DNA from: Cytobacillus firmus DS1
Lineage (GTDB): Bacteria; Bacillota; Bacilli; Bacillales; Cytobacillaceae
Direction: 5' to 3'
Assembly (NCBI RefSeq): GCF_000565285.1
Contig: NZ_APVL01000026.1
Location: forward strand, 1 to 45,522
DNA length: 45,522 bases
Shown: in pieces, positions 8,587 to 16,819 of the stretch
Layout: every line of letters begins with the position of its first letter
Numbering within the stretch: position 1 is the first letter of the stretch
Notes under the pieces: generated by a model
What the model was told of the DNA's origin: nothing
Databases searched by the model: none
Seen by the model: only the letters and a program-made list of their open reading frames with translations
Made by a program: the position numbers and the translations under genes

Positions 8587-8680
8587 GTCTAGCTCCAGCG
8601 CCTACCCCCTCGAGGTATGCTTGTAGGGGGTGGGCAAGGCGCTTGCGCTTTTCTTATATTCACTTCCGCTTTTCTTATAA
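8587..8680. repeat. Bacillus intergenic repeat element, copy 1
   Basis: The segment carries TGTCTAGCTCCAGCGCCT and, on the minus strand, AAGAAAAGCGCAAGCGCC followed by TTGCCCA: phrases I recognise from a repeat scattered through Bacillaceae genomes. It folds into a long hairpin: AGCGCC (8597-8602) with GGCGCT (8638-8643), and CCTACCCCCT (8601-8610) with AGGGGGTGGG (8625-8634). The 13-mer CGCTTTTCTTATA occurs twice nearby. A related copy lies at 30926-31080. In minus orientation it starts at the ispH stop codon. Confidence 0.7.
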
Positions 8681-9625
8681 CTTTGCTGGCTTCTTTACTT
8701 TCGGAAGTATTTTATTTAACGGCACTTTCTTTTCGCGTGACCATGTGGACTCATCAGCCGGATCAAATTGTTCAAGGAAAGTAATAACTTCCTTTGTAAT
8801 CGGTGTCGGGGTTGAGGCTCCTGCTGTAACGGCAACTGTTGATGCATCTTTAATCCAATTCAAATCCAGTTCAGTAATATCAGCAATGCGGTAGGCTTTT
8901 GTACCGGCAATTTCTTCTGATACCTGTGCAAGACGATTGGAGTTATTGCTCTTCGGGTCACCCACAACGATTAATACATCGGCCTGTCCAGCTTGCTCTG
9001 CTACTGCTTCCTGGCGGACCTGGGTAGCCATGCAGATTTCTTTGTGGAATTCTGCGTGCGGGTATTTTTCCTTTATCTGATCCATTACATGGACAACATC
9101 CCATTGGCTCATTGTAGTCTGATTTGTCACCAGTATTTTATCAGCCTGCATGTTAAGTTCATTTACATCCTCAACAGTCTGCACTAAATGAACTGCATGA
9201 GGAGCGACCCCAACTGCACCTTCAGGTTCTGGATGGCCTTTTTTGCCAATGTAAATGATTTGAAAACCTTCCTTTTCCTTTTCCCTGATCAGATCATGCG
9301 TTCTTGTTACATCAGGGCATGTTGCATCAAGTGTCACAAGGCCTTTTTGTTTCGCTGCTTCCCGCACTTCAGGTGAAATGCCGTGGGCTGTAAAAATGAC
9401 AGTGCCTTTATCGACTTTATCTAAGATTTCTTTGCGGTCTTTTCCATCGAGTGTAACAATGCCTTCCTCTTCAAAAGCATCTGTCACATGTTTATTATGG
9501 ACGATCATACCCAAAATATAGATGGGTCTCGGCAAAGTCGGATCAAGTGCAGCGTTCCTCGCAATAACCATTGCATCCACCACACCGTAACAATACCCCC
9601 GAGGAGAGATTTTTATGACGTTCAT
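8675..9625 (-). CDS. ispH: 4-hydroxy-3-methylbut-2-enyl diphosphate reductase IspH
   Basis: Last enzyme of the MEP isoprenoid pathway; reduces HMBPP to IPP and DMAPP using an iron-sulfur cluster. The three cluster cysteines are C12 (RGYCYG), C103 (ATCPD) and C198 (EICMAT); H43, H81 and the SNNSNR segment (226-231) line the substrate pocket in this family. Length (316) is normal. ATG 9625 is preceded by GGGAGGA. The pathway partner ispG lies 7 kb away, also on the minus strand. The TAA stop coincides with the edge of a repeat element. Confidence 0.97.
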   Translation of the reverse strand: MNVIKISPRGYCYGVVDAMVIARNAALDPTLPRPIYILGMIVHNKHVTDAFEEEGIVTLDGKDRKEILDKVDKGTVIFTAHGISPEVREAAKQKGLVTLDATCPDVTRTHDLIREKEKEGFQIIYIGKKGHPEPEGAVGVAPHAVHLVQTVEDVNELNMQADKILVTNQTTMSQWDVVHVMDQIKEKYPHAEFHKEICMATQVRQEAVAEQAGQADVLIVVGDPKSNNSNRLAQVSEEIAGTKAYRIADITELDLNWIKDASTVAVTAGASTPTPITKEVITFLEQFDPADESTWSREKKVPLNKILPKVKKPAKL

Positions 9626-9761
9626 CTGTATATCCTCCCTAATTAAAAGCTTATATATGAATTGAACTGAGTTCTGTTTCTAACGGATAAACTCCGTATT
9701 GCACCTCTATTATATAAGAGATAAACCGATAATACAAAAGGAGTAATTTTCTTAAGGAAAA

Positions 9762-9789
9762 AGAAAAAAAGAATGCCCCGGCATCCTTT
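9762..9789 (-). terminator. terminator of yqfQ
   Basis: On the minus strand AAAGGATGC, loop CGGG, GCATTCTTT, then a T-run (plus-strand A's at 9764-9770), with one G-T wobble. It lies just after the yqfQ stop. Confidence 0.7.
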
Positions 9790-9792
9790 TCT

Positions 9793-10353
9793 TTAAATAT
9801 ATAATTTTGGTCTGGAGATACCTTCTGCCGATGATCGCTTGACAGCGGGCTGTTCCATCGCATGTTCCTTTTTTGTATTTTTTGGCTTCGAATTCTGTTT
9901 CTTTTTCTCAGTATTGGCTTGAGGGGATTCCACTTTAGCTTCAGAAGCTTTCTCATCAGCTTCAGGTGCATCCTTTATGCCTCTATAAAGCTTCCACATG
10001 GCAGGAAGATTCCTGACCAGCGGCCCATACTGCTGAACCATGGGTCCGAACTGCTGTGCTGTATTTAATACCTTTTGAGTGTTGGTTAAAAAGCCGTTTA
10101 TGGAAGATGGATTGCTTATTGCCTGAAGGATGCCTCCGCCTGCCTGTGAGCCTCCTGCAGTTCTGGCTGCTCCCATTCCTGCTGTAGGCTGGGCATTTCC
10201 TTTTCCTAATATTTTGGAGAGCAATCCTCCTCCTCGTTTCATTCCCGGAGGACCGCTCATCATTGGCCCCATGGGAGGTCTTCCCTGCATTGGGGGCATA
10301 AAAGGATGCGGGTGCATCCCTCCTCGCATAGGGGGTCTCGAGCCTGGCATCAT
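9793..10353 (-). CDS. yqfQ: YqfQ/VrrA family protein
   Basis: A low-complexity 186-residue protein: residues 1-50 are rich in Met, Pro and Gly with MPPM, GPPG and HPHP repeats, a middle part (about 70-130) forms the conserved YqfQ-like region, and the tail is highly charged (Lys/Glu) with NTEKKKQNSKPK. The B. anthracis homologue VrrA is known for variable-number repeats. Start: minus-strand AAAGGAGG precedes ATG 10353 by nine bases; an upstream in-frame ATG at 10380 lies before this ribosome site and is rejected. Position between ispH and cshB matches B. subtilis. Role unknown; spore association is only a guess. Confidence 0.78.
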   Translation of the reverse strand: MMPGSRPPMRGGMHPHPFMPPMQGRPPMGPMMSGPPGMKRGGGLLSKILGKGNAQPTAGMGAARTAGGSQAGGGILQAISNPSSINGFLTNTQKVLNTAQQFGPMVQQYGPLVRNLPAMWKLYRGIKDAPEADEKASEAKVESPQANTEKKKQNSKPKNTKKEHAMEQPAVKRSSAEGISRPKLYI

Positions 10354-10672
10354 ATTCAATGGCCTCCTTTCGCTGCACATTTCTGCTTCTTTAATAAAAA
10401 ATTCATATTATAAAGTATGCGTTTATCCCATTTTGGTTTAGGCATTAATGCAGAAGGAACCAATTTATTTATAAAATCACCTAAAAAGCTCATCATAAAA
10501 ATATAAATGCGGTTTGAGTGGTTATTTGCAGGAAACTTTATTATAATAACAGGATGTAAGAAAAGCTCGGAACCAGCAAGTTGTCAGTTGATACTAGTAG
10601 ATCTTACTCACTAATATATATTTCGGATGGAGCCTGAACCAGGGCGAATCTGAATAATTGAGGAGTTTTTAT
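10354..10672 (+). promoter_or_regulatory. promoter region and structured 5' leader of cshB
   Basis: This gap of 319 bases has no gene. TATAAT at 10542-10547 is a strong -10 candidate, with only a weak -35 (TGGTTA, 17 bases upstream). Downstream of it, GTAAGA (10556-10561) can pair with TCTTAC (10602-10607). TTCGGAT (10622-10628) pairs with ATCTGAA (10648-10654), enclosing CCTG (10633-10636) with CAGG (10640-10643) and an internal GGAG/GCGA loop. The second hairpin ends seven bases before the AGGAG ribosome site. A leader of roughly 115 bases with this structure could regulate the helicase, for example in the cold. Confidence 0.5.
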
Positions 10673-11983
10673 ATGAACGAAACGAAATTTGACCGATTTA
10701 ATTTAAAGCCATTTATTATAGAAGCGGTTAAAGATTTTGGCTTTTATGAGCCGACAGAAATTCAGGAAAGAATGATTCCTGCCGTGCTGAAGGGCGAAAG
10801 CGCAATAGGACAATCACAGACAGGCACAGGAAAAACCCATTCATACGTGCTGCCTATCCTTCACAAAGTTGATCCTTCCCGCCAGGAGGTTCAGGCTATT
10901 ATTACAGCTCCTACCAGAGAGCTTGCCAATCAGATATATCATGAAATTCTTAAGGTTACAGAGCATTGTCCGGAGGGAGAAGAAATAACTGCACGATGCT
11001 ATATTGGCGGTACGGACAAGCAGAGAACCATTGAAAAGCTAAAAAAGCAGCCTCATGTGGTTGTAGGAACACCGGGAAGGATCAATGACCTTGTAAAGGA
11101 ACAGGCATTGTTTGTGCATACTGCCGAAATTCTTATTGTGGATGAAGCAGATTTAATGCTTGATATGGGGTTCATTGAAGATGTTGATCAGATTGCAGCA
11201 AGGATGCCGGAGAAGCTGCAGATGCTGGTGTTCTCAGCTACAATTCCCGAGAAACTGAAGCCTTTCCTGAAAAAATACATGGAAAATCCTAAATATGTTC
11301 ACGTGGAGCCTAAGCAGGCCGCAGCAGCCAATATTGAGCACTGGCTTCTGCCGTCCAAACACCGCAATAAAGTGGAGCTGGTCTATCAGGCACTGACTTC
11401 CTTAAATCCTTACTTAGCCATTGTTTTCACCAACACCAAGAAAAAAGCAGATGAAGTGGCAGACGGATTAATCAGCAAAGGTCTGAAAGTTGGACGTATC
11501 CATGGGGACCTTAACCCGCGTGAACGAAAGAAAATGATGAAGCAGATTCTCGACCTGGAGTTTCAATATATTGTGGCTACAGACCTGGCTGCCCGGGGCA
11601 TTGATATACAGGGAATCAGCCATGTAATTAACTATGAACTTCCAACAGATCTTGATTTCTATATACATCGGGTTGGGCGGACAGCGCGTGCAGGTTTCTC
11701 AGGAATTGCTTTAACTGTCTATGAGATCTCCGATGAGGATGCATTGAACAGGCTTGAAAAAATGGGGATCGAATTCAGGCACAAAGATCTGCAAAAAGGT
11801 GAATGGACAGATCTGGATAATCGCAATAAGAGGAAAACAAGACAGAAACAAACAGATGACATTGATAAAAAAGCCGCTTCATTGGTGAAAAAACCGAAAA
11901 AAGTAAAACCAGGCTATAAAAAGAAAATGAAATGGGAAATGGATAAAATAAAAAAACGCGAAAGAAGAATCAAGCGTAAATAA
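10673..11983 (+). CDS. cshB: DEAD-box ATP-dependent RNA helicase CshB
   Basis: Unwinds RNA duplexes with ATP. All family motifs are present: Q motif near FGFYEPTEIQ, Walker A SQTGTGKT, PTRELA, TPGR, VDEAD (motif II), FSATIP (III), then ATDLAARGID (V) and HRVGRTARAG (VI) in the second RecA lobe. The last 60 residues are Lys/Arg-rich, typical of CshB and suited to RNA binding. ATG 10673 follows GAGGAG; the in-frame TTG at 10658 has no ribosome site. The length of 436 residues agrees with B. subtilis CshB, a cold-shock helicase. nfo follows after 24 bases, so the two are probably cotranscribed. Confidence 0.95.
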   Translation: MNETKFDRFNLKPFIIEAVKDFGFYEPTEIQERMIPAVLKGESAIGQSQTGTGKTHSYVLPILHKVDPSRQEVQAIITAPTRELANQIYHEILKVTEHCPEGEEITARCYIGGTDKQRTIEKLKKQPHVVVGTPGRINDLVKEQALFVHTAEILIVDEADLMLDMGFIEDVDQIAARMPEKLQMLVFSATIPEKLKPFLKKYMENPKYVHVEPKQAAAANIEHWLLPSKHRNKVELVYQALTSLNPYLAIVFTNTKKKADEVADGLISKGLKVGRIHGDLNPRERKKMMKQILDLEFQYIVATDLAARGIDIQGISHVINYELPTDLDFYIHRVGRTARAGFSGIALTVYEISDEDALNRLEKMGIEFRHKDLQKGEWTDLDNRNKRKTRQKQTDDIDKKAASLVKKPKKVKPGYKKKMKWEMDKIKKRERRIKRK

Positions 11984-12007
11984 AGAATTAAAGGGAGAGG
12001 TATTGTC

Positions 12008-12901
12008 ATGCTGAAAATTGGATCACATGTTTCCATGAGCGGGAAAAAAATGCTTTTAGCAGCAAGTGAAGAAGCTGTTTCATATGGCTCCAATACATTT
12101 ATGATCTATACAGGAGCTCCGCAAAACACAAGAAGAAAAAAAATCGAAGATCTTAACATTGAAGCCGGACTGAAGCATATGGCAGAGAACGGGATTGCTG
12201 ATATTGTTGTACATGCTCCTTATATTATCAATATCGGGAATACTGTAAACCCTTCAACATTTGAATTAGGCGTTAATTTTCTTCGCTCTGAAATCGACCG
12301 CACCGAAGCGATTGGAGCTAACCAGATCGTTCTCCATCCCGGCGCCCATGTTGGGGCAGGAACGGAGGCCGGCATCAAAAAGATCGTAGAAGGCTTAAAT
12401 GAAGTCTTAAACGGCGAAGAAAATGTGCAGATCGCACTTGAGACCATGGCCGGAAAAGGATCGGAGTGCGGGAGATCCTTTGAAGAGCTGGCTATGATTA
12501 TAGAGGGAGTCAATTATAACAATCACTTATCTGTATGCTTTGATACTTGCCATATACATGATGCAGGATATGACATTGTGAATGATTTTGATGGGGTATT
12601 GGACGAATTCGATAAAGTTATTGGACTTGACCGCCTGAAAGTTCTCCATATTAACGACAGCAAGAATGAGCGCGGAATGCGTAAAGACCGTCATGCAAAT
12701 ATCGGCTTCGGCCACATCGGCTTCAGCGCGTTAAATTATATTGTCCATCATCCTCAATTAAAGGATATCCCTAAAATTCTGGAGACTCCTTATGTTGGCG
12801 AAGATAAAAATAATAAAAAAGCCCCTTATAAACATGAAATTGATATGCTGCGCAGCCAGGAATTCAATGAAAGCCTATTAGAAGCTATTACGGCTGTATA
12901 A
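12008..12901 (+). CDS. nfo: endonuclease IV (AP endonuclease)
   Basis: Cleaves DNA 5' to abasic sites in base-excision repair, using three zinc ions. The 297-residue TIM-barrel protein shows the family signatures [39 protein letters not shown] and [12 protein letters not shown], which hold the zinc-binding His, Asp and Glu residues. GGGAGAGG precedes ATG 12008. In B. subtilis Nfo protects spore DNA during germination. It follows cshB closely. Confidence 0.97.
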   Translation: MLKIGSHVSMSGKKMLLAASEEAVSYGSNTFMIYTGAPQNTRRKKIEDLNIEAGLKHMAENGIADIVVHAPYIINIGNTVNPSTFELGVNFLRSEIDRTEAIGANQIVLHPGAHVGAGTEAGIKKIVEGLNEVLNGEENVQIALETMAGKGSECGRSFEELAMIIEGVNYNNHLSVCFDTCHIHDAGYDIVNDFDGVLDEFDKVIGLDRLKVLHINDSKNERGMRKDRHANIGFGHIGFSALNYIVHHPQLKDIPKILETPYVGEDKNNKKAPYKHEIDMLRSQEFNESLLEAITAV

Positions 12902-12907
12902 AATAGT

Positions 12908-12938
12908 AAAAAGCTGTGCCTGAGCTGCACAGCTTTTT
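12908..12938 (+). terminator. terminator after cshB-nfo
   Basis: AAAAAGCTGTGC (12908-12919), 7-base loop, GCACAGCTTTTT (12927-12938). The arms end in A and T runs, so it may serve both nfo and the convergent yqfT. Confidence 0.9.
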
Positions 12939-12968
12939 GCATGAAAATTAAGTATCATAAACTAAGTT

Positions 12969-13223
12969 CTATTTTGTAAATTGCAAAAATAGCCTGTTTA
13001 CTTCCCTTGCAGTTTCCGGGCCGGCAATCCTGGCAATTTCCTTTATGATTTTTGTCCTTTCCCGGTCATCAAAGATGTTTACCTGTTTGCCTCTCAAATG
13101 ATCTGCAATTTTTTGGGCCTGCGCTTTTGTTATCTGGATGTTGAACTGCTCTCCATATTTTAATAATTCATCTGCTGTTATATTACTTAATTTATGATTA
13201 ATGATGTTTTCGAATATTTTCAT
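12969..13223 (-). CDS. yqfT: YqfT-like protein (DUF2624)
   Basis: A small soluble protein, 84 residues from ATG 13223, predicted largely helical with charged segments (LRGKQVNIFDDRERTKIIKE). It matches the DUF2624 family as I recall it, and its place between nfo and the zinc transporter equals that of B. subtilis yqfT. Minus-strand GAGGAGGAG lies eight bases before this ATG; the in-frame GTG and ATG just upstream (13232, 13229) sit too close to that site. Function unknown. Confidence 0.78.
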   Translation of the reverse strand: MKIFENIINHKLSNITADELLKYGEQFNIQITKAQAQKIADHLRGKQVNIFDDRERTKIIKEIARIAGPETAREVNRLFLQFTK

Positions 13224-13308
13224 TTTCATCACTCCTCCTCAGTACTGTATGAGCGAAGTATGTGAATAGTGACAATAAGTTTTAAGATTTACCATAAAAG
13301 CATGTACC

Positions 13309-13337
13309 TTTACTTTAAATGCAGGTTCCTGTATACT
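13309..13337 (+). promoter_or_regulatory. promoter of the znuC-znuB-zur operon
   Basis: TTTACT (13309-13314), a 17-base spacer and TATACT (13332-13337). Only moderate agreement at -35, but the spacing is ideal and a Zur-like operator lies just downstream. Confidence 0.55.
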
Positions 13338-13348
13338 GTGTTAGTAAA

Positions 13349-13363
13349 TCGTAATGATTCTTA
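13349..13363 (+). promoter_or_regulatory. candidate Zur box
   Basis: TCGTAATGATTCTTA resembles the Bacillus Zur box TCGTAATNATTACGA: the left half is perfect and the right half keeps ATT and the final A. It lies 12 bases after the -10 box, where bound Zur would block transcription. The operon it precedes encodes zinc uptake and Zur itself. Confidence 0.65.
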
Positions 13364-13381
13364 ATATTTTAGGTGATAAAA

Positions 13382-14179
13382 ATGGAACAGCCAATAATTG
13401 AAATAGCTCATGTTTCTTATAGATATGAGAAAGAGAATGTTCTTGAGGATATCAATCTGACCATTAATTCAGGAGATTTCCTCGGAATTGTAGGTCCCAA
13501 TGGGTCGGGTAAATCAACCCTTTTAAAGCTTATTCTGAATTTGCTAAAAGTACAGAAGGGGAGCGTCAAACTATTCGGCCAGGAAATCAGCCGATTTAAG
13601 GATTGGCAGAATATTGGATTTGTTTCTCAAAAGGCAAATTCATTTAATACAGGATTCCCGGCAACAGTCTTTGAAGTCGTTTCAAGCGGCCTTACAAAGA
13701 AGCTGGGGCTTTTTAAATTTATGGGCAAGGCCGATCAGGCAAAAGTCATGCGTGCAATTGAATCTGTTGGCATGCATGAGTATGCAGGACGTAATATTGG
13801 CGAGCTTTCAGGCGGGCAGCAGCAGCGGGTCTTCATCGCCCGGGCATTGGTAAGCGACCCGAAATTATTAATATTGGATGAACCTACAGTAGGTGTGGAT
13901 GTGAAAAATGTTCAGTCCTTTTATGAAATGCTGGATGATTTAAATAAGGAGCTGGGCATTACTTTATTGCTTGTTACGCATGATATTGGGACAATTTCTG
14001 ATAAAGTCACTCATGTGGCATGCCTGAATAAAAATCTGCATTTCCATGGAAATACAGCAGAATTTGAAAGCTTGAATAAAAATGAAATGTCGGAAATCTA
14101 CGGACACGATGTACATGTCCTGACACATAACCATGATCACCATCATCACCACCACCACGATAAAGGAGCAGACAGATGA
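13382..14179 (+). CDS. znuC: zinc ABC transporter ATP-binding protein
   Basis: ATPase of a high-affinity zinc importer (ZnuC/AdcC type; ZurA/YcdI-like names are also used in Bacillus). The 265 residues carry Walker A GPNGSGKST at 38-46, the Q-loop at VSQKA, signature LSGGQQQR, Walker B LLILDEPT and the H-loop histidine in VTHD. The C-terminal tail is strikingly histidine-rich (HNHDHHHHHHHD), suited to zinc binding. ATG 13382 follows AGGTG; the in-frame GTG 13373 is part of that ribosome site. It overlaps znuB by four bases. Confidence 0.93.
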   Translation: MEQPIIEIAHVSYRYEKENVLEDINLTINSGDFLGIVGPNGSGKSTLLKLILNLLKVQKGSVKLFGQEISRFKDWQNIGFVSQKANSFNTGFPATVFEVVSSGLTKKLGLFKFMGKADQAKVMRAIESVGMHEYAGRNIGELSGGQQQRVFIARALVSDPKLLILDEPTVGVDVKNVQSFYEMLDDLNKELGITLLLVTHDIGTISDKVTHVACLNKNLHFHGNTAEFESLNKNEMSEIYGHDVHVLTHNHDHHHHHHHDKGADR

Positions 14180-15018
14180 TTTCGGGAATCCTTCAATATG
14201 AATTTTTACAAAATGCTTTTTTAACTGGAATGATCATCGGGATCATTGCTCCTCTTCTGGGTGTGTTTATTGTTGTCAGAAGGCTATCTTTAATTGCCGA
14301 TGCTTTAAGCCATGTCACACTTGCAGGCATCGCTGCAAGCCTGCTGCTCGAAAAGAAATTTATCGGTCTGAGCGGTTTGAATCCTTTGTATATGGGGATG
14401 GCTTTCTCTGTAGCCGGGTCGTTGTTTATTGAAAAGCTGAGAGCTGTTTATAAGCATTATCAGGAGCTGGCTATTCCCATTATATTATCTGGCGGCATCG
14501 GGCTTGGAGTCATATTCATTTCACTCGCTGACGGATTCAATACAGATTTATTCAGTTATTTGTTTGGCAGCGTCAGTGCAGTCAGCCGGCTTGATTTATG
14601 GACTATTTTGATTATCAGTGTGCTTGTCATTGCGCTTGTGGTCCTGCTCTATAAAGAATTGTTTTTGCTGTCATTTGATGAAGAGCATGCGAAGGCATCC
14701 GGAATAGCTGCTAAAAGTGTCCACTTCATATTTATTGTGATGGTGGCCCTGGTTATAGCTGCTTCCATGAGAATAGTGGGGATTTTATTAGTTTCCTCCC
14801 TTATGACATTGCCTGTTGCTGCAAGCATCAGAATTGCAAAAGGCTTCAAGCAGACGATTTTCCTGTCCATGCTTTTTGGTGAAATATCTGTACTGGGCGG
14901 ATTGACTATTTCCTACTATATTGATTTGGCCCCGGGCGGAACAATCGTCATGATTGCCGTATTAATACTGATTGCAACAATATTGCTGAAAAAACTTGCG
15001 GGCATTAGGTCGGCATAA
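14176..15018 (+). CDS. znuB: zinc ABC transporter permease
   Basis: Membrane channel subunit of the zinc importer, ABC-3 family. It has 280 residues and about seven or eight transmembrane segments. The family-typical GVFIVVRRLSLIADALSHVTLAG near 29-51 and the SFDEEHAKASGI stretch that contacts the ATPase are visible. ATGA overlap with znuC couples translation. No zinc-binding lipoprotein gene is found here; in B. subtilis it precedes the ATPase at another locus (ycdH), and here it must be elsewhere too. Confidence 0.93.
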   Translation: MISGILQYEFLQNAFLTGMIIGIIAPLLGVFIVVRRLSLIADALSHVTLAGIAASLLLEKKFIGLSGLNPLYMGMAFSVAGSLFIEKLRAVYKHYQELAIPIILSGGIGLGVIFISLADGFNTDLFSYLFGSVSAVSRLDLWTILIISVLVIALVVLLYKELFLLSFDEEHAKASGIAAKSVHFIFIVMVALVIAASMRIVGILLVSSLMTLPVAASIRIAKGFKQTIFLSMLFGEISVLGGLTISYYIDLAPGGTIVMIAVLILIATILLKKLAGIRSA

Positions 15019-15070
15019 ATGTAATGACTTCTATCCGAGATGATTTAAGAGCAAAAAAGAGGTGGAAAGA

Positions 15071-15481
15071 ATGAATGTTGATGAAGCCATGCAGCTTTTA
15101 AAGGATAAAGGCTATAAGCATACGGGGAAAAGGGAAGAGATGCTTCAGCTGTTTGCTGACAGCGATAAATATATAACGGCTAAAGATGTTCTCGAAAAAA
15201 TGAAAGATAATTACCCTGGACTTAGTTTTGATACCATTTACAGAAATTTATCGTTATTCGTGGAACTGGGTATTTTTGAAATGACAGAGCTGTCAGGCGA
15301 AAAACATTTCCGCTTTACGTGCTCTCATGATCATCATCATCATCATTTTATATGCCTGGATTGCGGCAAAACGAAAGAAATTGAAGTCTGTCCCATGAAA
15401 CAGGTGCAGGAAAATCTGAAGGGATATGATGTTTCAGGACATAAATTTGAAATATATGGGAAATGCCCGGAGTGTTTTTAA
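15071..15481 (+). CDS. zur: zinc uptake regulator Zur (Fur family)
   Basis: Zinc-sensing repressor, 136 residues. The N-terminal winged helix (about 1-80) includes [12 protein letters not shown] [11 protein letters not shown]; the C-terminal dimerisation domain has the metal-binding [14 protein letters not shown] and CPECF elements, so structural and sensing zinc sites look complete. ATG 15071 is preceded by AAGAGGTGG; the GTG at 15062 belongs to that site. Being third in the zinc-uptake operon with a Zur-like box upstream suggests autoregulation. Confidence 0.93.
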   Translation: MNVDEAMQLLKDKGYKHTGKREEMLQLFADSDKYITAKDVLEKMKDNYPGLSFDTIYRNLSLFVELGIFEMTELSGEKHFRFTCSHDHHHHHFICLDCGKTKEIEVCPMKQVQENLKGYDVSGHKFEIYGKCPECF

Positions 15482-15491
15482 TACAGGAACA

Positions 15492-15531
15492 AAAAAAGAA
15501 GCATGGAGCTATTTTTCCATGCTTCTTTTTT
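15492..15531. terminator. bidirectional terminator between zur and yqfW
   Basis: AAAAAAGAAGCATGGA (15492-15507), 8-base loop, TCCATGCTTCTTTTTT (15516-15531): a perfect 16-bp stem with A and T ends, serving both convergent genes. It overlaps the end of the yqfW coding region. Confidence 0.9.
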
Positions 15532-16093
15532 GCTGCAGCCAGTCTTCTGTCCATGCATTGGCTTCCTTCCAGTTTCGGACTCTAATGACGCCATTGGGAA
15601 GGGGATCCTGATTATAGGGCGTATCGAATAAAATGACAGGTATTCCGCAAGCCTCATGGATCATGACCGCATTATCATGCTTGTCTTCCAAGAATATATC
15701 CACCTCATACTTTTTTGCAGCTTCGATTTTATCATGGTTCCCGATCAGTTCGATATGATCAAACTCCAATGCGTTCTCTAAAAACCATTCCTCTGTTATT
15801 TGCTGCAGGTGAGAGCCCCTGGCACTTATAAAATACAATTCATGCTCCCGTTTCCATTTGGTCAGAACTTCTTTCGCGCCTCTCGCCAGGGGAGATTTTT
15901 TGTAGATAATGGGCTCATTTTCATAAAACCACTGTGCAAATTGTTCTTCTGAGATCGTCACTAAAGGTGTTAAATCATATTGCTTAATGTCATTTAAGGT
16001 AATATTCAAATTAAATGCTTCATTTAAATACGGGACCATGGCTTCAGGGCTGGTAACCGTTCCGTCTATATCAATGCCAAAGCGCTTCTTCAT
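15509..16093 (-). CDS. yqfW: putative nucleotidase YqfW (HAD superfamily, NT5C-like)
   Basis: A 194-residue haloacid-dehalogenase-type phosphatase: FGIDIDGTVT at 5-14 holds the nucleophile aspartate pair (DxDGT), ISARGS near 94-99 is motif II, and LEDKHDNA near 135-142 is the acidic motif. It resembles the 5'(3')-deoxyribonucleotidase (NT5C) group; the substrate is not known. GGAGAT precedes the ATG. Position after zur equals B. subtilis yqfW. Confidence 0.85.
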   Translation of the reverse strand: MKKRFGIDIDGTVTSPEAMVPYLNEAFNLNITLNDIKQYDLTPLVTISEEQFAQWFYENEPIIYKKSPLARGAKEVLTKWKREHELYFISARGSHLQQITEEWFLENALEFDHIELIGNHDKIEAAKKYEVDIFLEDKHDNAVMIHEACGIPVILFDTPYNQDPLPNGVIRVRNWKEANAWTEDWLQQKRSMEK

Positions 16094-16278
16094 TATAATA
16101 ATCTCCTTTAATGCATATATCCTTTATCTTAACAAAAGTCAGGGCCTTGCAAAAGAGTGTTGCAGGCCAGGTTTGACAGTTAAACATTAACATCTTAAAA
16201 AAGTCTATTATCGCAAACACTATAAATGCTCCATTAAGCAAATTTTTTTTAGGAACACAGCAAAGAAAGAGAGGGATA

Positions 16279-16743
16279 ATGATGGCAGACCAAGATCGCA
16301 CCAATGAAGAATATGACCTCCGTTACAGTGAGCGAATTGGTGAAGCAGATGCAGCAGATTACTCAGAAGAAGCTGCTGCAGAAATAGCGGCGCCAGGTGT
16401 CTATGGCAGATCGCTTGATCGGGATGAAGAAATCCAAAGGGATGCAGTTCAGGGAAATTATTCTGAGGAAACCTCTGCAGAAATAGCAGCGCCAGGTGTC
16501 TATAATAGATCATTGGACAGGGATGAAGAGAAGGAAACAGCTGCAGCCGGCAGAGGAGTCGGTTATGCAGCCCTGGCACTTTCCATTTTATCTTTGTTTG
16601 TGCTGCCGGTTCTTTTTGGAGCAACAGGAATTGTCCTTGGTTTTATCGCTCGAAGAAGGGGTTCAGAAAGCCTTGGCGGCTGGGCGATTGCCATAGGAGC
16701 GATTTCCATTATTGTCGGTATGTTTATCCTGCCGTTTTTTTAG
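16279..16743 (+). CDS. yqfX: YqfX-like membrane protein with an internal repeat
   Basis: 154 residues: an acidic N-terminal half followed by two hydrophobic segments (about 95-120 and 131-154) separated by ARRRGSESLGG. The soluble part has a tandem repeat, residues 27-51 and 60-84, each with YSEE, AEIAAPGVY and RSLDRDEE, at a 33-residue period. The C-terminal part resembles DUF4190-type small membrane domains. GAGAGGG precedes ATG 16279 (16282 is equally possible). Same location as yqfX in B. subtilis; function unknown. Confidence 0.75.
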   Translation: MMADQDRTNEEYDLRYSERIGEADAADYSEEAAAEIAAPGVYGRSLDRDEEIQRDAVQGNYSEETSAEIAAPGVYNRSLDRDEEKETAAAGRGVGYAALALSILSLFVLPVLFGATGIVLGFIARRRGSESLGGWAIAIGAISIIVGMFILPFF

Positions 16744-16753
16744 AAAGTAATAA

Positions 16754-16793
16754 AAAAGCCTGGTTTCCAAATATAATTTGGTGCCAGGCTTTT
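16754..16793. terminator. bidirectional terminator between yqfX and ispG
   Basis: AAAAGCCTGG (16754-16763) pairs with CCAGGCTTTT (16784-16793), with an inner stem CCAAAT (16767-16772) and ATTTGG (16776-16781). A-rich and T-rich flanks suit both strands. Confidence 0.85.
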
Positions 16794-16819
16794 CTGTTTA
16801 ATTTATCGTGCGGTTCTTT

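Noticed and set aside
8571..8894. Plus-strand open frame of 107 codons
   Set aside because: Covers the repeat element and the antisense of ispH; no family similarity.
9651..9971. Minus-strand open frame of 106 codons
   Set aside because: Overlaps yqfQ in another frame; Lys/Arg/Phe-rich and without a ribosome site.
15347..15361. His-rich CAT repeats in zur and znuC as microsatellite or CRISPR-like repeats
   Set aside because: They are in-frame coding histidine runs, with no spacer-repeat structure.
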